Shown: positions 1-11,430 of the stretch, piece by piece
How the letters are laid out: every line of letters begins with the position of its first letter
Position numbering within the stretch: the first letter of the stretch is position 1
NCBI GenBank assembly: GCA_037974335.1
Contig: CM075760.1
Location: 28,975,902 to 29,039,901 of the forward strand
From: Prionace glauca
Lineage: Eukaryota > Chordata > Chondrichthyes > Carcharhiniformes > Carcharhinidae
Direction of reading: 5' to 3'
Length of the DNA stretch: 64,000 nucleotides
Notes under the pieces: generated by a model
Told to the model about the DNA's origin: nothing
Database searches by the model: none
The model's input: the letters and a program-made list of their open reading frames with translations, nothing else
Translations under genes and position numbers: made by a program

Positions 1-245
1 GTACAGCGGTGATGTTAGGGGTAAGTGTTTCACTCAGAGGGTAGTGAGTGATTGGAATCGGCTGCCGTCGTCGGTGGTGGAGGCGAACTCGCTGGGGTCT
101 TTTAAAAGACTCCTGGATGAGTATATGGGGTTTAATGGGATTGGGGGTTATAGATAGGTCTATAGATTGGTGGGGTTGATGCGATCGGCGCAACTCGAGG
201 GCCGAAGGGCCTGTTTGTGCTGTAATGTTCTATGTTCTATGTTCT
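1..245 (+). mobile_element. 3' end of a CR1-like LINE
   Basis: The first ~157 bases read in one frame as the C-terminal end of a CR1-type LINE protein, with the typical string CFTQRVVSDWNRLPSS followed by SFKRLLDEY and a stop. The 3' UTR then carries the 'ggccgaagggcctgtttgtg' box and ends in short ATGTTCT repeats, the kind of tail this LINE group uses for target-primed insertion. The 5' side lies outside the window. Only the tail survives, so it is a dead copy. Confidence 0.75.
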
Positions 246-1114
246 AATTCTCAGGTTCCAGTCTGACTCCGGGCCCAGCTGTCTCTGTCAGTGATACACT
301 GGAGCCAGTCATTCAAATTATAATGTTCTAATTCTCTATGATTATTTTTGGAAACCGTCACCCAATCCGTTGTGAATTCGAACCTGCATCAGATTTTGCT
401 TCATTTGACCCCTGCCTGTCATTATTGGTCAAATCACTTTCTCTCGAATGATCACACGCACAAAAAATGTTTATTTAAATGTTATATCATGTTCCGTCTC
501 TCTTACTCTAGAGAACTCATACGTTGGTTCACGTGATTCTCCCAGCCAGTTTATGTCATCATTGCGCGAGCATATCTGTCTATATTAGATTAGATTCTTC
601 TTCTGTTATTGGAGCATTATGTTTAATCATTTATAGGGTGTGGGCAGCACTGACATCTGTTGCCCTTCTCTGATTGCCCCTGACAATGTGGTGATGAGCT
701 GCTATCTTGAACCGCTGCAGTCCTTGTTCACCAGGTGATATCACTGTTTATATCACATAAGGTCTGGCCACTCTTATGATGCACCTGATCCTGATTCATT
801 CCATTACCTAGACTGTACAATCTATACACAGTAGAAAATATTTAAGATGGTTACCATGGAATTGGTGAAGGTAACGGTTAAACTGAAATATTGTTCCTTA
901 TCTGGAGAGTGGCAGATGTTTCAATCCTTTGCATCAATAGAAATAAGAAGTCTGAGAATTCCAGGTGTAATTATCTCCTGTCGGCTATATATCCAGGGTC
1001 ATTTTCACCATCATTTTCACAAATCAGCACACAATTGAGTCGTACATCAGGAAGTTTATTGAGACACTGAGAAGATCAATTTTCGTAATCTCCTCGTCAT
1101 TCCAGATGTGATTT
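246..1114. other. No recognised feature
   Basis: AT-rich intergenic sequence. The only frames are short (about 60 codons) and resemble no family I know. Around 640-720 there is a hint of old repeat sequence, too weak to assign. Confidence 0.5.
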
Positions 1115-1822
1115 ATCCATTTTCCAACAGATCTCTAAACACAGATAAGTTAACGCCAGGAACAAAACAGTGAGGCTGTAATCATGCTTAACGCATGAGC
1201 AAACAACAGTATGGTTGTCAATAAATAGGTACATATTAAATGCTCTTCAGGCGAAATACATGAACTCTGGTGTTTTCATGCATTCATGGAAGGCAGAGAT
1301 GGGCTGAAGGTTATGGTTGGGAAAACTGAAGGGGAATTGCTAAAAGAGATCATTTCTCCAAAGGTGCGTATTAGAAAATAGAATATTTGAAATAAATAAG
1401 CACGCAAATGTCTGTGATGTTTCTTGGACATAGAACCATCGAATTCCTACAGTTCAGAAACACAAATCTTGTCCACCGAGTCTGTGTCCCACCCAGCTTC
1501 TCCCCTCTGCCCTATCCCCGTTAGCCCCACACAGTTACCATGGCTAATCCACATATTCTAAGGGAAAATAACGGGCAACTTTGCATGGTCAATTCAACTA
1601 ATATGATCTGTTGTAATATAAACAAGGGACGGGTTTTATGCAGTGATACGGAGACAGTCGAGTGCACAAGATATCGATACAGCACCTGTACTAATATGAA
1701 TGCAGACTGGGCCCAGTTCAGTCATTATTGAGAGAGAGTATGCAGTATATTTCTAACCAGCGTGGTGTTTTCTGATATAATCAGAGATATGCCAGACTCA
1801 GTTTTGACAAAGACATGGTCTA
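1115..1822 (+). repeat. Left copy of a 0.7-kb direct segmental duplication
   Basis: This stretch matches 8717-9434 along its whole length in the same orientation, with scattered substitutions and small indels. Both copies contain the same inverted SINE tail (here about 1425-1570) at the same place, so the SINE was present before the duplication. The match stops where the right copy runs into the tRNA-Glu relic block. Confidence 0.85.
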
Positions 1823-2640
1823 TCCTAATATATGCAGAGACAATGTGCGCTGTAATTTAAACTGAGACTGCTTCCAGCGTATCAGCGCTATCAGAAAATA
1901 GGGACATGATCTGGTGTGACATAAACAGAGATGTGGCCCAGTGGAATAACAAGTGAGACAATACAGAGTAAAACAAAATTTGAGAAATGATAATGTGTAA
2001 AGTGAACAAAGGTATAATGTGGCGCATTAATTATGGAGACAGCGCAATAAAACTGTCCCCTCGTGTAATTTTGTCTGATTCTGGCCATTGTAACATATAA
2101 ACTGAGACAAATCCGATGCAGTAATTCCAAACCAAACCTTTAGGTCGATGTAAACTTTGACGGGGCAATTGCAGAAATACATAATTCATGTAACAGAATA
2201 ATTAGAGACAGGATATTATTCAATATAAACAGGGAGGCGGACTAGTGCAGCAGTGATTGAGAGGCTGTCCATGTTTCTTTATAAGTGGCAGGTTCCAACA
2301 ATGTAATAACTGAGACAGAGCCTGGTGTAATGCAAACAGTAACATGTCCCGGTGCATTATCAGGAGTGAGAGGGTCCAGTGAAGTAACAGCGGAGATATG
2401 GAGTTTCATGACATTAGGCGAGAATTAATTCCGTGCTGTCATAACTGTCAGAATGAATGGGGCAATGAGGCTTGGTGCAGTATTGTAACAACTGGGATTT
2501 TGCTGAGTGCAGAATCAACTGGGAATTATTGCCAGATAATCAGAAATATCATTTCGTGTCAGAGAAACTGGGTCACGTTTAGGATGGACAAAGACTGAGT
2601 CGACTACAGAAACAACTGAGATGATCATCTGTGTCGTGTC
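1640..2640. repeat. Eroded tandem repeat (decayed minisatellite)
   Basis: A loose motif of roughly 25-50 bp recurs about twenty times with heavy divergence. Its core resembles 'gagacatggcctagtgcagt' followed by 'aataac'. Examples are near 1650, 1800, 1840, 1900, 2030, 2210, 2310 and 2390. A second block of the same type lies at 19960-20320. It has no coding capacity. Confidence 0.55.
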
Positions 2641-3140
2641 GTACCAAAAAGCACAGTTTCACTGCCATCTCCTGGACGACCTTTGCTATTGCAGGTGTTG
2701 TGAAATGCTGATTTCAGTTGCGGTTTCTTATTCTTTGGTGAGCTGTATATCCAGCTGGTAAGGCCAGCATATATTGGCAATCACTAATACATTGAATTTA
2801 CTGGTTTTCTAGACATCATAGAAGGCACGTAATCGCCAAACAAGTGTGCGCCTGGAGTCACCTCTGGGCTAAACTGGGGAATGATGGAAGGTTTTCCTTT
2901 CGGCAGAATGTTAGAGAATCTGATATATTTCTTGTCATGGCCGCAATTACGGAAACGATCTTTAAATTCAAAACTGTAATTGCATTTTAGAACCTTTTGT
3001 AGTTGGATTTGAATATATATCTTGAGAAATTTGCCTACCCTCGGAATTACTTTCGCAGAGACGTTACCTCTGTGCTACTATCTTCCTTTCAACATTGATA
3101 AAGTATTTACAGCAGAGAAGAAGGCCATTTTGAAGCGTCA
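2641..3140. other. No recognised feature
   Basis: Nothing coding or RNA-like is visible. The last ~60 bases may be the worn edge of the LINE remnant that follows. Confidence 0.45.
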
Positions 3141-4480
3141 TGTGTGTGTTGGCCCTCGAAAGGAGCAATTTATCCAATAACACTCTGTACCCCACAGTCC
3201 AGCATTTTGTTCATTTTCAGACAATTATCCAATTCCATTTTGAACCCATTAATTGGCTCTGCCTGCACCACACTCTCAAACAGCACATTCCAGATCTGGA
3301 TCACTCACTGTCTGACAATGTTTTTCCTGATGTCTCCATGTTTCTTCCATCAATTTACTACAACCCGCGCCCTCTGTGTCAAGATCAGTCCAGCAGTCCA
3401 GCATTTTGTTCATTTTCAGACAATTATCCAATTCCATTTTGAACCCATTAATTGGCTCTGCCTGCACCACACTCTCAAACAGCACATTCCAGATCTGGAT
3501 CACTCACTGTCTGACAATGTTTTTCCTGATGTCTCCATGTTTCTTCCATCAATTTACTACAACCCGCGCCCTCTGTGTCAAGATCTTTCTGTCATTGACC
3601 AGTTTCTCTCTATCTACTCTATTAAGACCCCTCAGGATTTTGAATGTCTCATTAAAGTCACATCAGCAACTTTCTGTCAAGGAAATTAGTCCGATCCTCT
3701 CCAAAATATTTTCGTCACCGAAGTTTCTGATCTCTGGAATTATTCTCGTGTTTTTCTTCCCTGCTTCCAGCCTATTGACTTTACATCCTGCCTTACGTTC
3801 GGTGCCCAAAATTGGAACGATTTTTTCGGCTGACTATTTTCCATGTGTTAGCTACAAAAATAGCACAACATCCTTGCTTCTGCATTCTTTTCCCCAATAG
3901 ACAAAAAAAAACCTATTCCCTTTTTCTGTTTGCCGCTGTCTGAACCTATCTTGCATCATGAATGATTTATACACATATTCACTCCAGTCCCTCGGCGTCT
4001 ATATTCACTTTCATGGCCTTTTCATTATTTCCATTTTTCTCTTCAAATTCTGCTGAACAAAACTAATCATGGAACTTTTCTCTGCAATAGGATAAATATG
4101 CAAATTACTCATCCATTCCACCAATTAGTTCTTTTTTTGCGTTCTGAAGTTCTGAATGATCTACTGATGATTGGCAATGTTTCCAAGTTTTGGATCGTTC
4201 ACAGATTTTGAAAGGCTGGCCTCCACTTCAAGCTCTCGGGCATTACTATGTCGTGAATTTCAATGTTCATATAACCTTTTCCTGGCAACATGACTGCAAG
4301 ATTTGTTCTACTCCAAAAAACAGCTACGAATTGTTTCCTGGCACTCAGGCAATTTCCTATCCATGTCGCTCCTATCCATTTTATTCTCTGATCTCCACAG
4401 TTACTCACAAGGCTGCGGTGCAGCACAGTATCACATGACTTTTGGAAGCCTATTAAGAGAAATACACTCACAAACTATCT
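3141..4480 (-). mobile_element. Decayed CR1-like LINE, RT core to C-terminus
   Basis: On the minus strand the order is that of a CR1/Jockey-type ORF2. At 4471-4199 lies a reverse-transcriptase piece (IGFQKSCDTVLHRSLVSN, then WIGNCLSARKQFVAV). Next is the region that normally encodes the FADD catalytic motif (about 4200-4170), and then the thumb and C-terminal part down to 3141. The reading frame is broken many times and no intact domain remains. A 199-bp stretch inside it is duplicated in tandem. Confidence 0.7.
3195..3592. repeat. 199-bp tandem duplication inside the LINE remnant
   Basis: The sequence from 3195 repeats from 3394 with an exact 199-bp offset; for example the 'cagtccagcattttgtt' start and the 'aagatc' end recur 199 bp apart. 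The two copies are almost identical while the surrounding LINE is badly decayed, so the duplication is much younger than the LINE. Confidence 0.9.
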
Positions 4481-4659
4481 GTTACTCAGCATAAAACTCA
4501 AACAAGTTAATTAAACTGGATCTGACCTGAACAAATACATTCTGGCTGAATTTGTGAAGAAACATATAATTGGGATGATTTCTGCAGTGATGAAGAGAGT
4601 GAAGATATAAATGCTAAATGTGCCAAAGGCACAAAGATAGATCGGAAATTTGGCCGTTG

Positions 4660-4930
4660 GCGAGGGCAGTGGGCATATCTAGAATATTGTGCACAGTTCT
4701 TGTCTCCTTATCTTAAAACAAAGTTAATGTGTTAAAATAATAGTTCAGAGGAGTTTCACTAAACCATTGTCAGCTATGTTTGGGTTATCTTATGAGAAAA
4801 GGTTAGTGACGTCAGGTTTGTACCCAGAGAGTTCAAAAGAGTAAGAGGCAAATTGACTGAAAACTTCAAAACTCTAAGTGGTGCTAACAGTGTGGATGTT
4901 GAACGGAAGTTTACTCTTGTCCAGTGTGTG
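4660..4930 (+). mobile_element. Fragment of a second CR1-like LINE
   Basis: Plus-strand sequence resembles the CR1 ORF2 segment that normally encodes LEYCVQFWSPY and, further on, LSYEERL and FKRVRGDLIETYK. Recognisable DNA strings include 'atattgtgcacagttcttgtc' shortened by mutations and 'cttatgagaaaaggtta'. It has several stops and is unrelated in orientation to the LINE just upstream. Confidence 0.6.
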
Positions 4931-5037
4931 GCTGTATTGGGTGTGTCTCTGAGTGCAGATATTTTGGGTCTGGTTTCTGCGCCTGTTTCCAATGCTGTAC
5001 GGTCCACGGGAGGGCGGTCTCCGATCACTTATCCAAC

Positions 5038-5125
5038 GTAAAAAGTCTGACAACACCTGGTTGTCAGACTTTTTACTGTGTTTACGCCAGTCCAACGCCG
5101 GCATACCCACATCATGACACTTATC
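5038..5125 (+). mobile_element. 3' fragment of repeat family A with a perfect hairpin
   Basis: Bases 5055-5125 match the 3' end of the interspersed repeat seen in longer form at 12780-13378. Its 5' edge carries a perfect 17-bp inverted repeat (5038-5054 with 5060-5076) around a 5-base loop. The other copies of the family lack the left arm, so the hairpin arose in this copy. Confidence 0.8.
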
Positions 5126-5432
5126 CAACATCATACTCTCCTTTTGCAGAAAATGATGATTTGCTGATACGAAAATGAGCAGAGAAAATAAATCTTATCA
5201 AATCAAATTGCATTTTTTCCGTTCTTTTGATTCAACCTTTAACTTCAATACATTTATTTAACACCAACATCTTTATTCTGAATGAATATCTCTGAAAGAG
5301 ACAACATTGAAATGCAAGCATGACTGACCAACAAAAGAACTCGAGTCACTGGAGCTATCGCTCCTGTTTTCAATCAGGAAGCAATTCCAGGTCCTCTTCG
5401 TTCATCTGCTGCACGCAATCAACAAATTGTCA

Positions 5433-5503
5433 TTCCCTGACCCGAATTAAACCCAGGCCGCGATGGTGAGAGGGCTGATTCCAAACAGATGGACCATTAG
5501 GGA
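5433..5503 (-). pseudogene. tRNA-Glu(CTC) relic
   Basis: The minus strand follows tRNA-Glu(CTC) from acceptor to acceptor (ends 'tccct...' and 'gtcagggaa') with the CTC anticodon loop still visible. The anticodon stem no longer pairs and the T-loop has changed. It is a decayed copy of the gene found intact at 21018-21089. Confidence 0.7.
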
Positions 5504-6812
5504 AGATAGCGATGGAACATTTAGCCCGCCTTTCCACTTCATAATTAAAAAAAATATATACACAAGGAATATTTGTTGGGCAAAAGTCATGTCCAGAAAG
5601 AACATGAATGACTCCTTCAGCCAATGAAACACTAATTGTTGTTATCTGGAACAAGAAATCGACAGTGAGGTGAAATAGTCTCACAGGTTTTTCATGTGAT
5701 TTTTTTAATTTCCAAAACTGTCCAATCTCGTCACTGCTTATACTGTGAAACTTACGAGGTAAACACACAACAGATTCTCGTCACTTCAAACTATCTGCTT
5801 TCCACCTCAGCATTTTGCAGATTTAAAAGCACCGTTCTTTAAAAGTTTTAGACTATCCTCATTGTACTGATTATTACCGACTTGCTGTGTATTTTATATA
5901 TTGATAAAACCTGTACTTGTAATATAAACAGCAATAGACATTCTCTGCTGGTGTGGAAGCTTTGTGCGCACATACAATTCTAAACACTTCCATGCTTTCG
6001 CTGTTCTGAATTATAGAGATTATTGCGTTTGCAAACTTGGAAAATATTTTCAAATCACCTGACTCATTTCAAATTGTTTTTGTTAAATGTTAATGCAGTA
6101 CATAATCTCACAGCCATAGGACTTTTACAAACCCTTATGTCTTTAATGATATTATACAACTGCAGTTATAGAGAAATAGAGAAAAATTGGGGCAAGTGCT
6201 ATTTTCTGAATCTTTGTCAAACACCTTACTGATATCCATATAGACGACATCAACGGCTCGTTTCAATGCTGGGTCTGGTGCGTCCTGCTCAGCCTCCTAA
6301 GTGAGTGAGTTTCTGCAGACGGAAGCTCGCCTCTTCCACCACCAGCACTGTGGCCTGAGTTCCCTTTACTGGGAGACAATGTGGTCGAGAGGCTAAACCC
6401 GCTGTGTCTGTTTCAGGCCCTGAGTTTCTCACTGGTGGAGATGGAGAGCAGGAGCTGGAGTGCCTGGAATTCTTTCTGAAGTTCGTGGTGTGCTGGGAAT
6501 TGATTTTTGTTCTTGCAATGGTTGGGGTTTTATGGCTTGTAGATGATTGAAGCATTCCCATGGGAGGGTATCTCCCAAACAGAATTGATAGGAAACAGGC
6601 CCTGATAGGAACGTCCCTCACAACCACGCGGATCCATTGCCATGATTCTTTACTAATAACCTATCAACTGCCTTTAAGTGCCCCTCCCGGTTGATGGGAA
6701 TGGCACTGGGTGTCAACTTCCACCCTTGGAAGATCAGACTTAACTTTGGGCAAAGTGATCTTCCCATGAGAAATTGTGCTTGGGGGTTTCCTGTTGTTGA
6801 AGAAGAAATCTG
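5504..6812. other. Intergenic, with a short LINE piece
   Basis: Nothing coding is recognisable. At about 6218-6262 the string 'caaacaccttactgatatcc' and its continuation match the minus strand of the CR1-like LINE. The open frame at 6627-6289 (minus) shows no family resemblance. Confidence 0.5.
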
Positions 6813-8386
6813 TTATTCACTAAGTAATTTCACAATTGCATTAAATGGAAATCTGATCACATTCTTCAGATCCTCTCTGAATTGTGTCTGGGTCACTGCA
6901 TAAATGTATGTATTGGTGCAGCAACTCAGGAGTTGGAGCATAAATCCTAATTCCCGCACAAATGCAGGGATATAAAAATGAATTAAGTTTAAATTATATA
7001 ATCGTTCACAAAAGGAATGGATAAGTAAGATTGACCATAGCAGGATAAAATTTCCTGATAGAGCAAACAGTAAGATAATGGATTTTCTTCTCTTCACTGT
7101 CTCTGGGTCCTTTGAAGTATCCATACGCTTGTGGCTCTGAAGTCTCCTGCGGAATTTGGTGGACCCTAGAATGTGTTTAATGGTGAAAACATTCAGCAAC
7201 AGAATCAACAAAAAAGGAATGAACGGAGTTAAAATATAATGCAGATTTTCAACCACTCCCCATGCTGCAGAATAGTGGGCATCATTGCCAATATAACAAA
7301 AATGGGGAATATTCTGTAACGCATATCTATCACCATACATGAAATACCAGAAAATGTTCTTTACACTGAATAGCACACTCACAGTTCCGAGAACGACTGT
7401 TGCAGTTTTCTCATTGCAGTATTTTATTTTCAGCTTCTGACAAGTAATAGCCACAAATCGATCAAAGGTGAATGTGACAGTGAACCAGACAGAGCAATCA
7501 GTGACTGCATAAAGAAAGACAGCATGGATATTACATATTTTAAATTGGTAAATGATTAAAAATGGAAACTTCATGGGAATTTGCCTCAAAATGAGATCGA
7601 TGATAATGACCAGTAGATCCGCCGCTGACATGGAAATGAGGTAACGTATCACACTTTTGGAAAGACCACACTTCCCTCGCGACAGGATAAGAATCGTCAA
7701 TACATTCACTGTAAGGAAGAGAAACACAATTTACTCGTATTTTAGACTGAGCACAAGAGAAACAATCTCTCAGGATCCTTGGTAACAGCTGAAACATTTT
7801 TATTAAATCCACCTCAGAATAGACTGAGTTCACCTATTCTGCTCGAGACAAAGTTCACAGCAGAAAAGCCCCACTATGATGTAGCAAGAAGCCACATTCA
7901 CCAATTAATAAAATCTCGAATTTGCTGCCTTCTTCAGATTTGTAAGTGGGGGACACAATGGTGCCAGTAGGTTTGGAGCAAATATTCCTGGTCTGGATGA
8001 CTCTGCTTTGATTGTGCTGAAGGCTGTGCAGTTGAAGATGTTAAATCAGCTGATTTGGAATTGGCTGTGAATCATAACACTGGAAATCATGTTACATAAC
8101 GACAACCGTAAAGTGGAAAGATTGAAAGTGAATGTCAGGTAGTGTGAGGATAGCTGTGTGGCAAGGAGAAATGTTTCCAGGGCATACAGCAACAAACCAT
8201 GAAGGTTACACAGAATGATATCAATAACTGGGTAACATGGACAAGGACAATGAACACAGAGAAATATGACTTACCAGTGACACCAACTACGGCAAGGACA
8301 GGGTAGTAAATCCTTTGGATGTCGTAAAATACCCAAAGAATACGAAGCTCAAGTGGTATAATCCAGAACATGGCCCTGAAATTCAA
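6813..8386 (-). CDS. GPR139-like G-protein-coupled receptor, two exons
   Basis: Predicted rhodopsin-family (class A) receptor of the GPR139/GPR142 orphan type, a plasma-membrane protein. Exon 1 is 8386-8275 and exon 2 is 7708-6813, separated by a 566-bp intron with a consensus donor (gtaagt) and acceptor (tcttccttacag). Splicing is phase 1 and gives 335 residues; an alternative start is Met6. The join restores TM1 as AVVGVTVNVLTILIL followed by the hallmark SRGKCGLSK of this subfamily. FDRF (residues 119-122) stands at the DRY position, Cys96 and Cys175 can form the usual TM3-ECL2 disulfide, and TM7 carries TNTYIYAVTQ (302-311) instead of NPxxY, as in this subfamily. No stop or frameshift interrupts it. 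Ligand unknown. From memory, cartilaginous fishes have many annotated GPR139-like genes, and this may be one of them. Confidence 0.85.
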
Positions 8387-8716
8387 TTTTCGCTGACTGT
8401 ACTAGAGACCACTCCCAGTTAAACAATATTGCACACAGTGTGAAATTTCCTATTTATAAATCTTCTAATGTCCCCATTGGAACAATTAAACCGTGTGCTG
8501 AGGGACATTAATCACAGTCTCTGAACAAACAAGATGACTTCATCTTTTCTTGCAAATTATATGGTTATTGTCCTTTTTATGCATGTTAAAAAATCCGAAT
8601 GAAGGCAAACATTTTGGTTCATGCACCTTGGCAAAAGAAAGGAACATTGATTAACAATGTGTTGCTGAACTGAAGAGAGTTGAAACCGTTGTGAGTATTG
8701 CTATCACACATTGTCA
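8387..8716. other. Upstream region of the GPCR gene
   Basis: This lies 5' of the receptor's start codon on the minus strand. I see no convincing TATA or CCAAT element. The tail beyond 8700 runs into the duplicated block. Confidence 0.4.
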
Positions 8717-9434
8717 GTCTATCCGTTTTCCAGCAGATCTCTAAAGACAGATAAATCAACACCGGGAACAAAATAGTGAGGCTGAAATCATTTTGTTTGC
8801 AAGAACACACAACAGAATGGTTGTCAATAAATACTTACATATTAAATGTTCTTCAGTTGAAACACATGAACTGTTTGGTGTTTCTATGCATTCGTGGAAG
8901 ACAGAGATGGGCTGAAGGTGATCACTGGGAAAACTGAAGGGGAATTGCTAAAAGAGATCATTTCTCCAAACGGGTTATTAGAAAATAGATTACTTAAAAT
9001 AAATAAGCACGCAAATGTCTATGATATTTCTTAGACATAGAACCATAGAATTCCTACAGTTCAGAAGAAAGGTTATCTTGGCCCATCGAGTCTGTATCCC
9101 ACCCAGGTCCTCCCCTCTGCCCTATCCCCATTAGCCCCACACATTTACCATGGCTAATCCACATACTCTAAGGGAAAATAACGGGCACTTTTGCATGGTG
9201 AATCCAACTAATATGATCTGTTATAATATAAATGTGGGACGGGTTTTGTGCAGTAACACAGAGACAGAGCCGAATGCACCAGATATCGATACAGCACCTG
9301 TACTAATATGAATGCAGACTGGGTCCAGTTCAGTCATTACTGAGAGAGTGTATACAGTATATTACTAACCAGCGTGGTGTTTTCTTATCTAAATAGAGAC
9401 ATGACATACTCAGTTTTGACAAAAACAAGGTCTT
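8717..9434 (+). repeat. Right copy of the 0.7-kb direct duplication
   Basis: Partner of 1115-1822. It holds the inverted SINE tail at about 9038-9180, whose minus strand reads 'cagactcgatgggcc' and ends in the 'attctatggttctatg' tail. It ends about 115 bp before a tRNA-Glu relic. Confidence 0.85.
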
Positions 9435-9549
9435 TGTGAAGGATAAAATGTGAAGGATAAATTTGCAATTGGTGAATAAAAAGTCCGAAATGCAATAAAA
9501 AGCAGGCGATTCATGGATAAATCAACATTTTAAAATATTTGAGTCAGCT

Positions 9550-9621
9550 TTCCTGGTGGTCTAGTGGTTAGGATTCGGCGCTCTCAGTACTGTAGCCTCG
9601 GTTCGACTCCCGGTCAGGGAA
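9550..9621 (+). pseudogene. tRNA-Glu(CTC), probably non-functional
   Basis: The 72-nt sequence lines up base for base with tRNA-Glu(CTC). The A-box region 'tggtctagtggttaggattc' is intact, but the 3' half of the anticodon stem (tactg for cgccg) and the T-stem have lost pairing. Flanks on both sides match those of the intact Glu gene at 21018, so the gene and its surroundings were copied together. A TTTT run follows at about 9629. Confidence 0.75.
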
Positions 9622-10206
9622 TGTAGATTTTATTACAATAATTCTGCGTTACTTCTCGGTCTGCACCTGTCAGAATCAATATTAGGGAGATTTCTTTGTT
9701 TGTATCGGAATTGGGAAAGTCACATGTAAAGAATCAAAAAGAAATTAAGAGAGCGATCGGCGAGAAAGGGCTGATGGTACGAAATGCTGATACAGGTTAA
9801 AATCTAGCTGTTAATGGGGGAAGATTTATTGTTCCTACTGACACAAATATCTGCAGATCTCGGTCCAAATCTCTGCTTCCATGGCAAGAAAACTTTTAAT
9901 TGAATGAAATAGTAAGATCTCCCACCCCCTGTGAAATGGAGGCAGTTTTCACTCAGAAACCAATAACTGAGTTTAACAATTTGGGAAGGAGAAAGACTCA
10001 GTTTGAGCGGTGACATTGCGGGAGGAATGGAGAGCTGGAGTTCACCCAGAAAAGCAGCAAAGTTTCAAATCAATGGTGTCCAACGTTGGATGGTCCATTA
10101 ACGGTGATAATTTAATGTTATTCAGCAGAATCACCACAGGATGGTGTATCACAGATTGATGCTAATACTTTGAATGGAGTGAACTGCAGTAACATTGAAT
10201 GCAATA
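9622..10206. other. Flank of the tRNA-Glu block; otherwise unassigned
   Basis: The first ~80 bases resemble the 3' flank of the Glu gene at 21090. The remainder shows no gene or repeat that I recognise. Confidence 0.5.
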
Positions 10207-10497
10207 GAAAGGACAGCACGGTGGCACAGTGATTAGCACTGCTGCCTCACAGCGCCAGGGACTCAGGTCCTCGGGTCACCGTCTGTGCAGACTTTGCACG
10301 TTCTCCCCATGCCTCCGTGGGTTTCCTCCAGGTGTTCAGGCTTCAAAGATGCGTGGGTTAGTTTGATTGTCTATGCTAAATTGATCCTAGTGTCAGAGGG
10401 ATTAGAAGGGTAAATATGTGGGTTTACGGGGAATAGGGCGTGGGTGGGATTGTTGTGGGTGCGGACTCGATGGGCCGAATGGCCTCCTTCTGGAGGA
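10207..10497 (+). mobile_element. tRNA-derived SINE
   Basis: The head reads 'cagcacggtggcacagtgat' then 'tagcactgctgcctcacagc', a tRNA-like A-box region of a SINE common in fishes and sharks. The body keeps 'gtgggtttcctccagg', and the tail ends 'gatgggccgaatggcctcc'. Inverted tails of the same family lie at 1425-1570 and 9038-9180. Confidence 0.85.
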
Positions 10498-10890
10498 ATC
10501 AAAAGAGGTAATGCAAATATACATTGTTTTGGATGAAACAGCAGGTCAACTAAATGTATTTTCACTGCCATGTAAAAGCGGACCTGACATCTGCACTGAA
10601 ATGTGATGAGGTTGGAAAAACTCAGGACGTTACATGGCATGTGTGCATAAGGAAACAAAGATAAACCTTCATCTCCATCACCTTTCATTAACATTGGGAA
10701 TGTTTAGAAACAGAGGAAGTTTTTTAAAAAGCGAAATCCAACAAGGAGGAAATAGAACAACACCTGGCAGGATGGAAATTGCGGTGGGTATTTAGTCTGT
10801 TGCAGTTTGTGTCAATTGATGTTTGAAAACAGTGCGAGACAAAATGCAGGACTGTTTAGCAGAGAGCGTAGAAAACCAGCAACGGAATCC
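10498..10890. other. No recognised feature
   Basis: Short intergenic stretch between a SINE and a tRNA gene. The ~90 bases before the tRNA show no known element. Confidence 0.4.
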
Positions 10891-10963
10891 TGCCGAAACC
10901 CGGGATCGAACCAGGGACCTTTAGATCTTCAGTCTAACGCTCTCCCAACTGAGCTATTTCGGC
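10891..10963 (-). tRNA. tRNA-Phe(GAA)
   Basis: The 73-nt minus-strand sequence starts 'gccgaaatagctcagttggg', has the GAA anticodon in 'gactgaagatc', and a T-arm with 'ggttcgatcc'. All stems pair, the discriminator is A, and it matches the vertebrate consensus. A TTTT Pol III stop lies ~15 bp downstream. Its 5' flank is an inverted copy of the 5' flank of the other Phe gene at 25663. Confidence 0.95.
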
Positions 10964-11246
10964 CGGCTGGCTTGCAGACTGGAAGCTTCCGTCTCCCAGA
11001 TATCTAAGAGAAAAATGATTTCTGCCTCTTCGTTAATGCATCATTTTCAGGTGTTCATTTGATTTGCTTTAAACGTCATGAATACTTTTTTTTTCAAAAC
11101 TTTAATGCAGTGGGAAACATCATTATTCATTTTGACAGGAGGAAACATCAGAGACACTGTAATATCAATTACTGTGGGAAAAAGATGGGCTTCTGGAGCC
11201 AGTCTAGTTGTTTCTCCAGATCTACTTGCCCTGAGGTCATCACCCT

Positions 11247-11273
11247 GTTTCTGTAGTACCGTGGTTATCACAA
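11247..11273 (+). pseudogene. 5' fragment of tRNA-Val
   Basis: 'gtttctgtagt' followed by 'gtggttatcac' matches the acceptor and D-arm of the tRNA-Val(CAC) gene at 21510, with a small change in the D-loop. Nothing of the anticodon or T-arm follows. Confidence 0.5.
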
Positions 11274-11430
11274 GACCCAGATTAATTCTGTAAGTATCTG
11301 GGTAGAAATGGGAAGGATGGGATGTGTACACGATCCGATTTCAGTTTCAGTTAGAAAAATCAAGCCCATCACCTTAATTCTTGGGCAGGCAATACAGCCT
11401 CACTGTTTGTAATCCTGTTATTTATATCAT

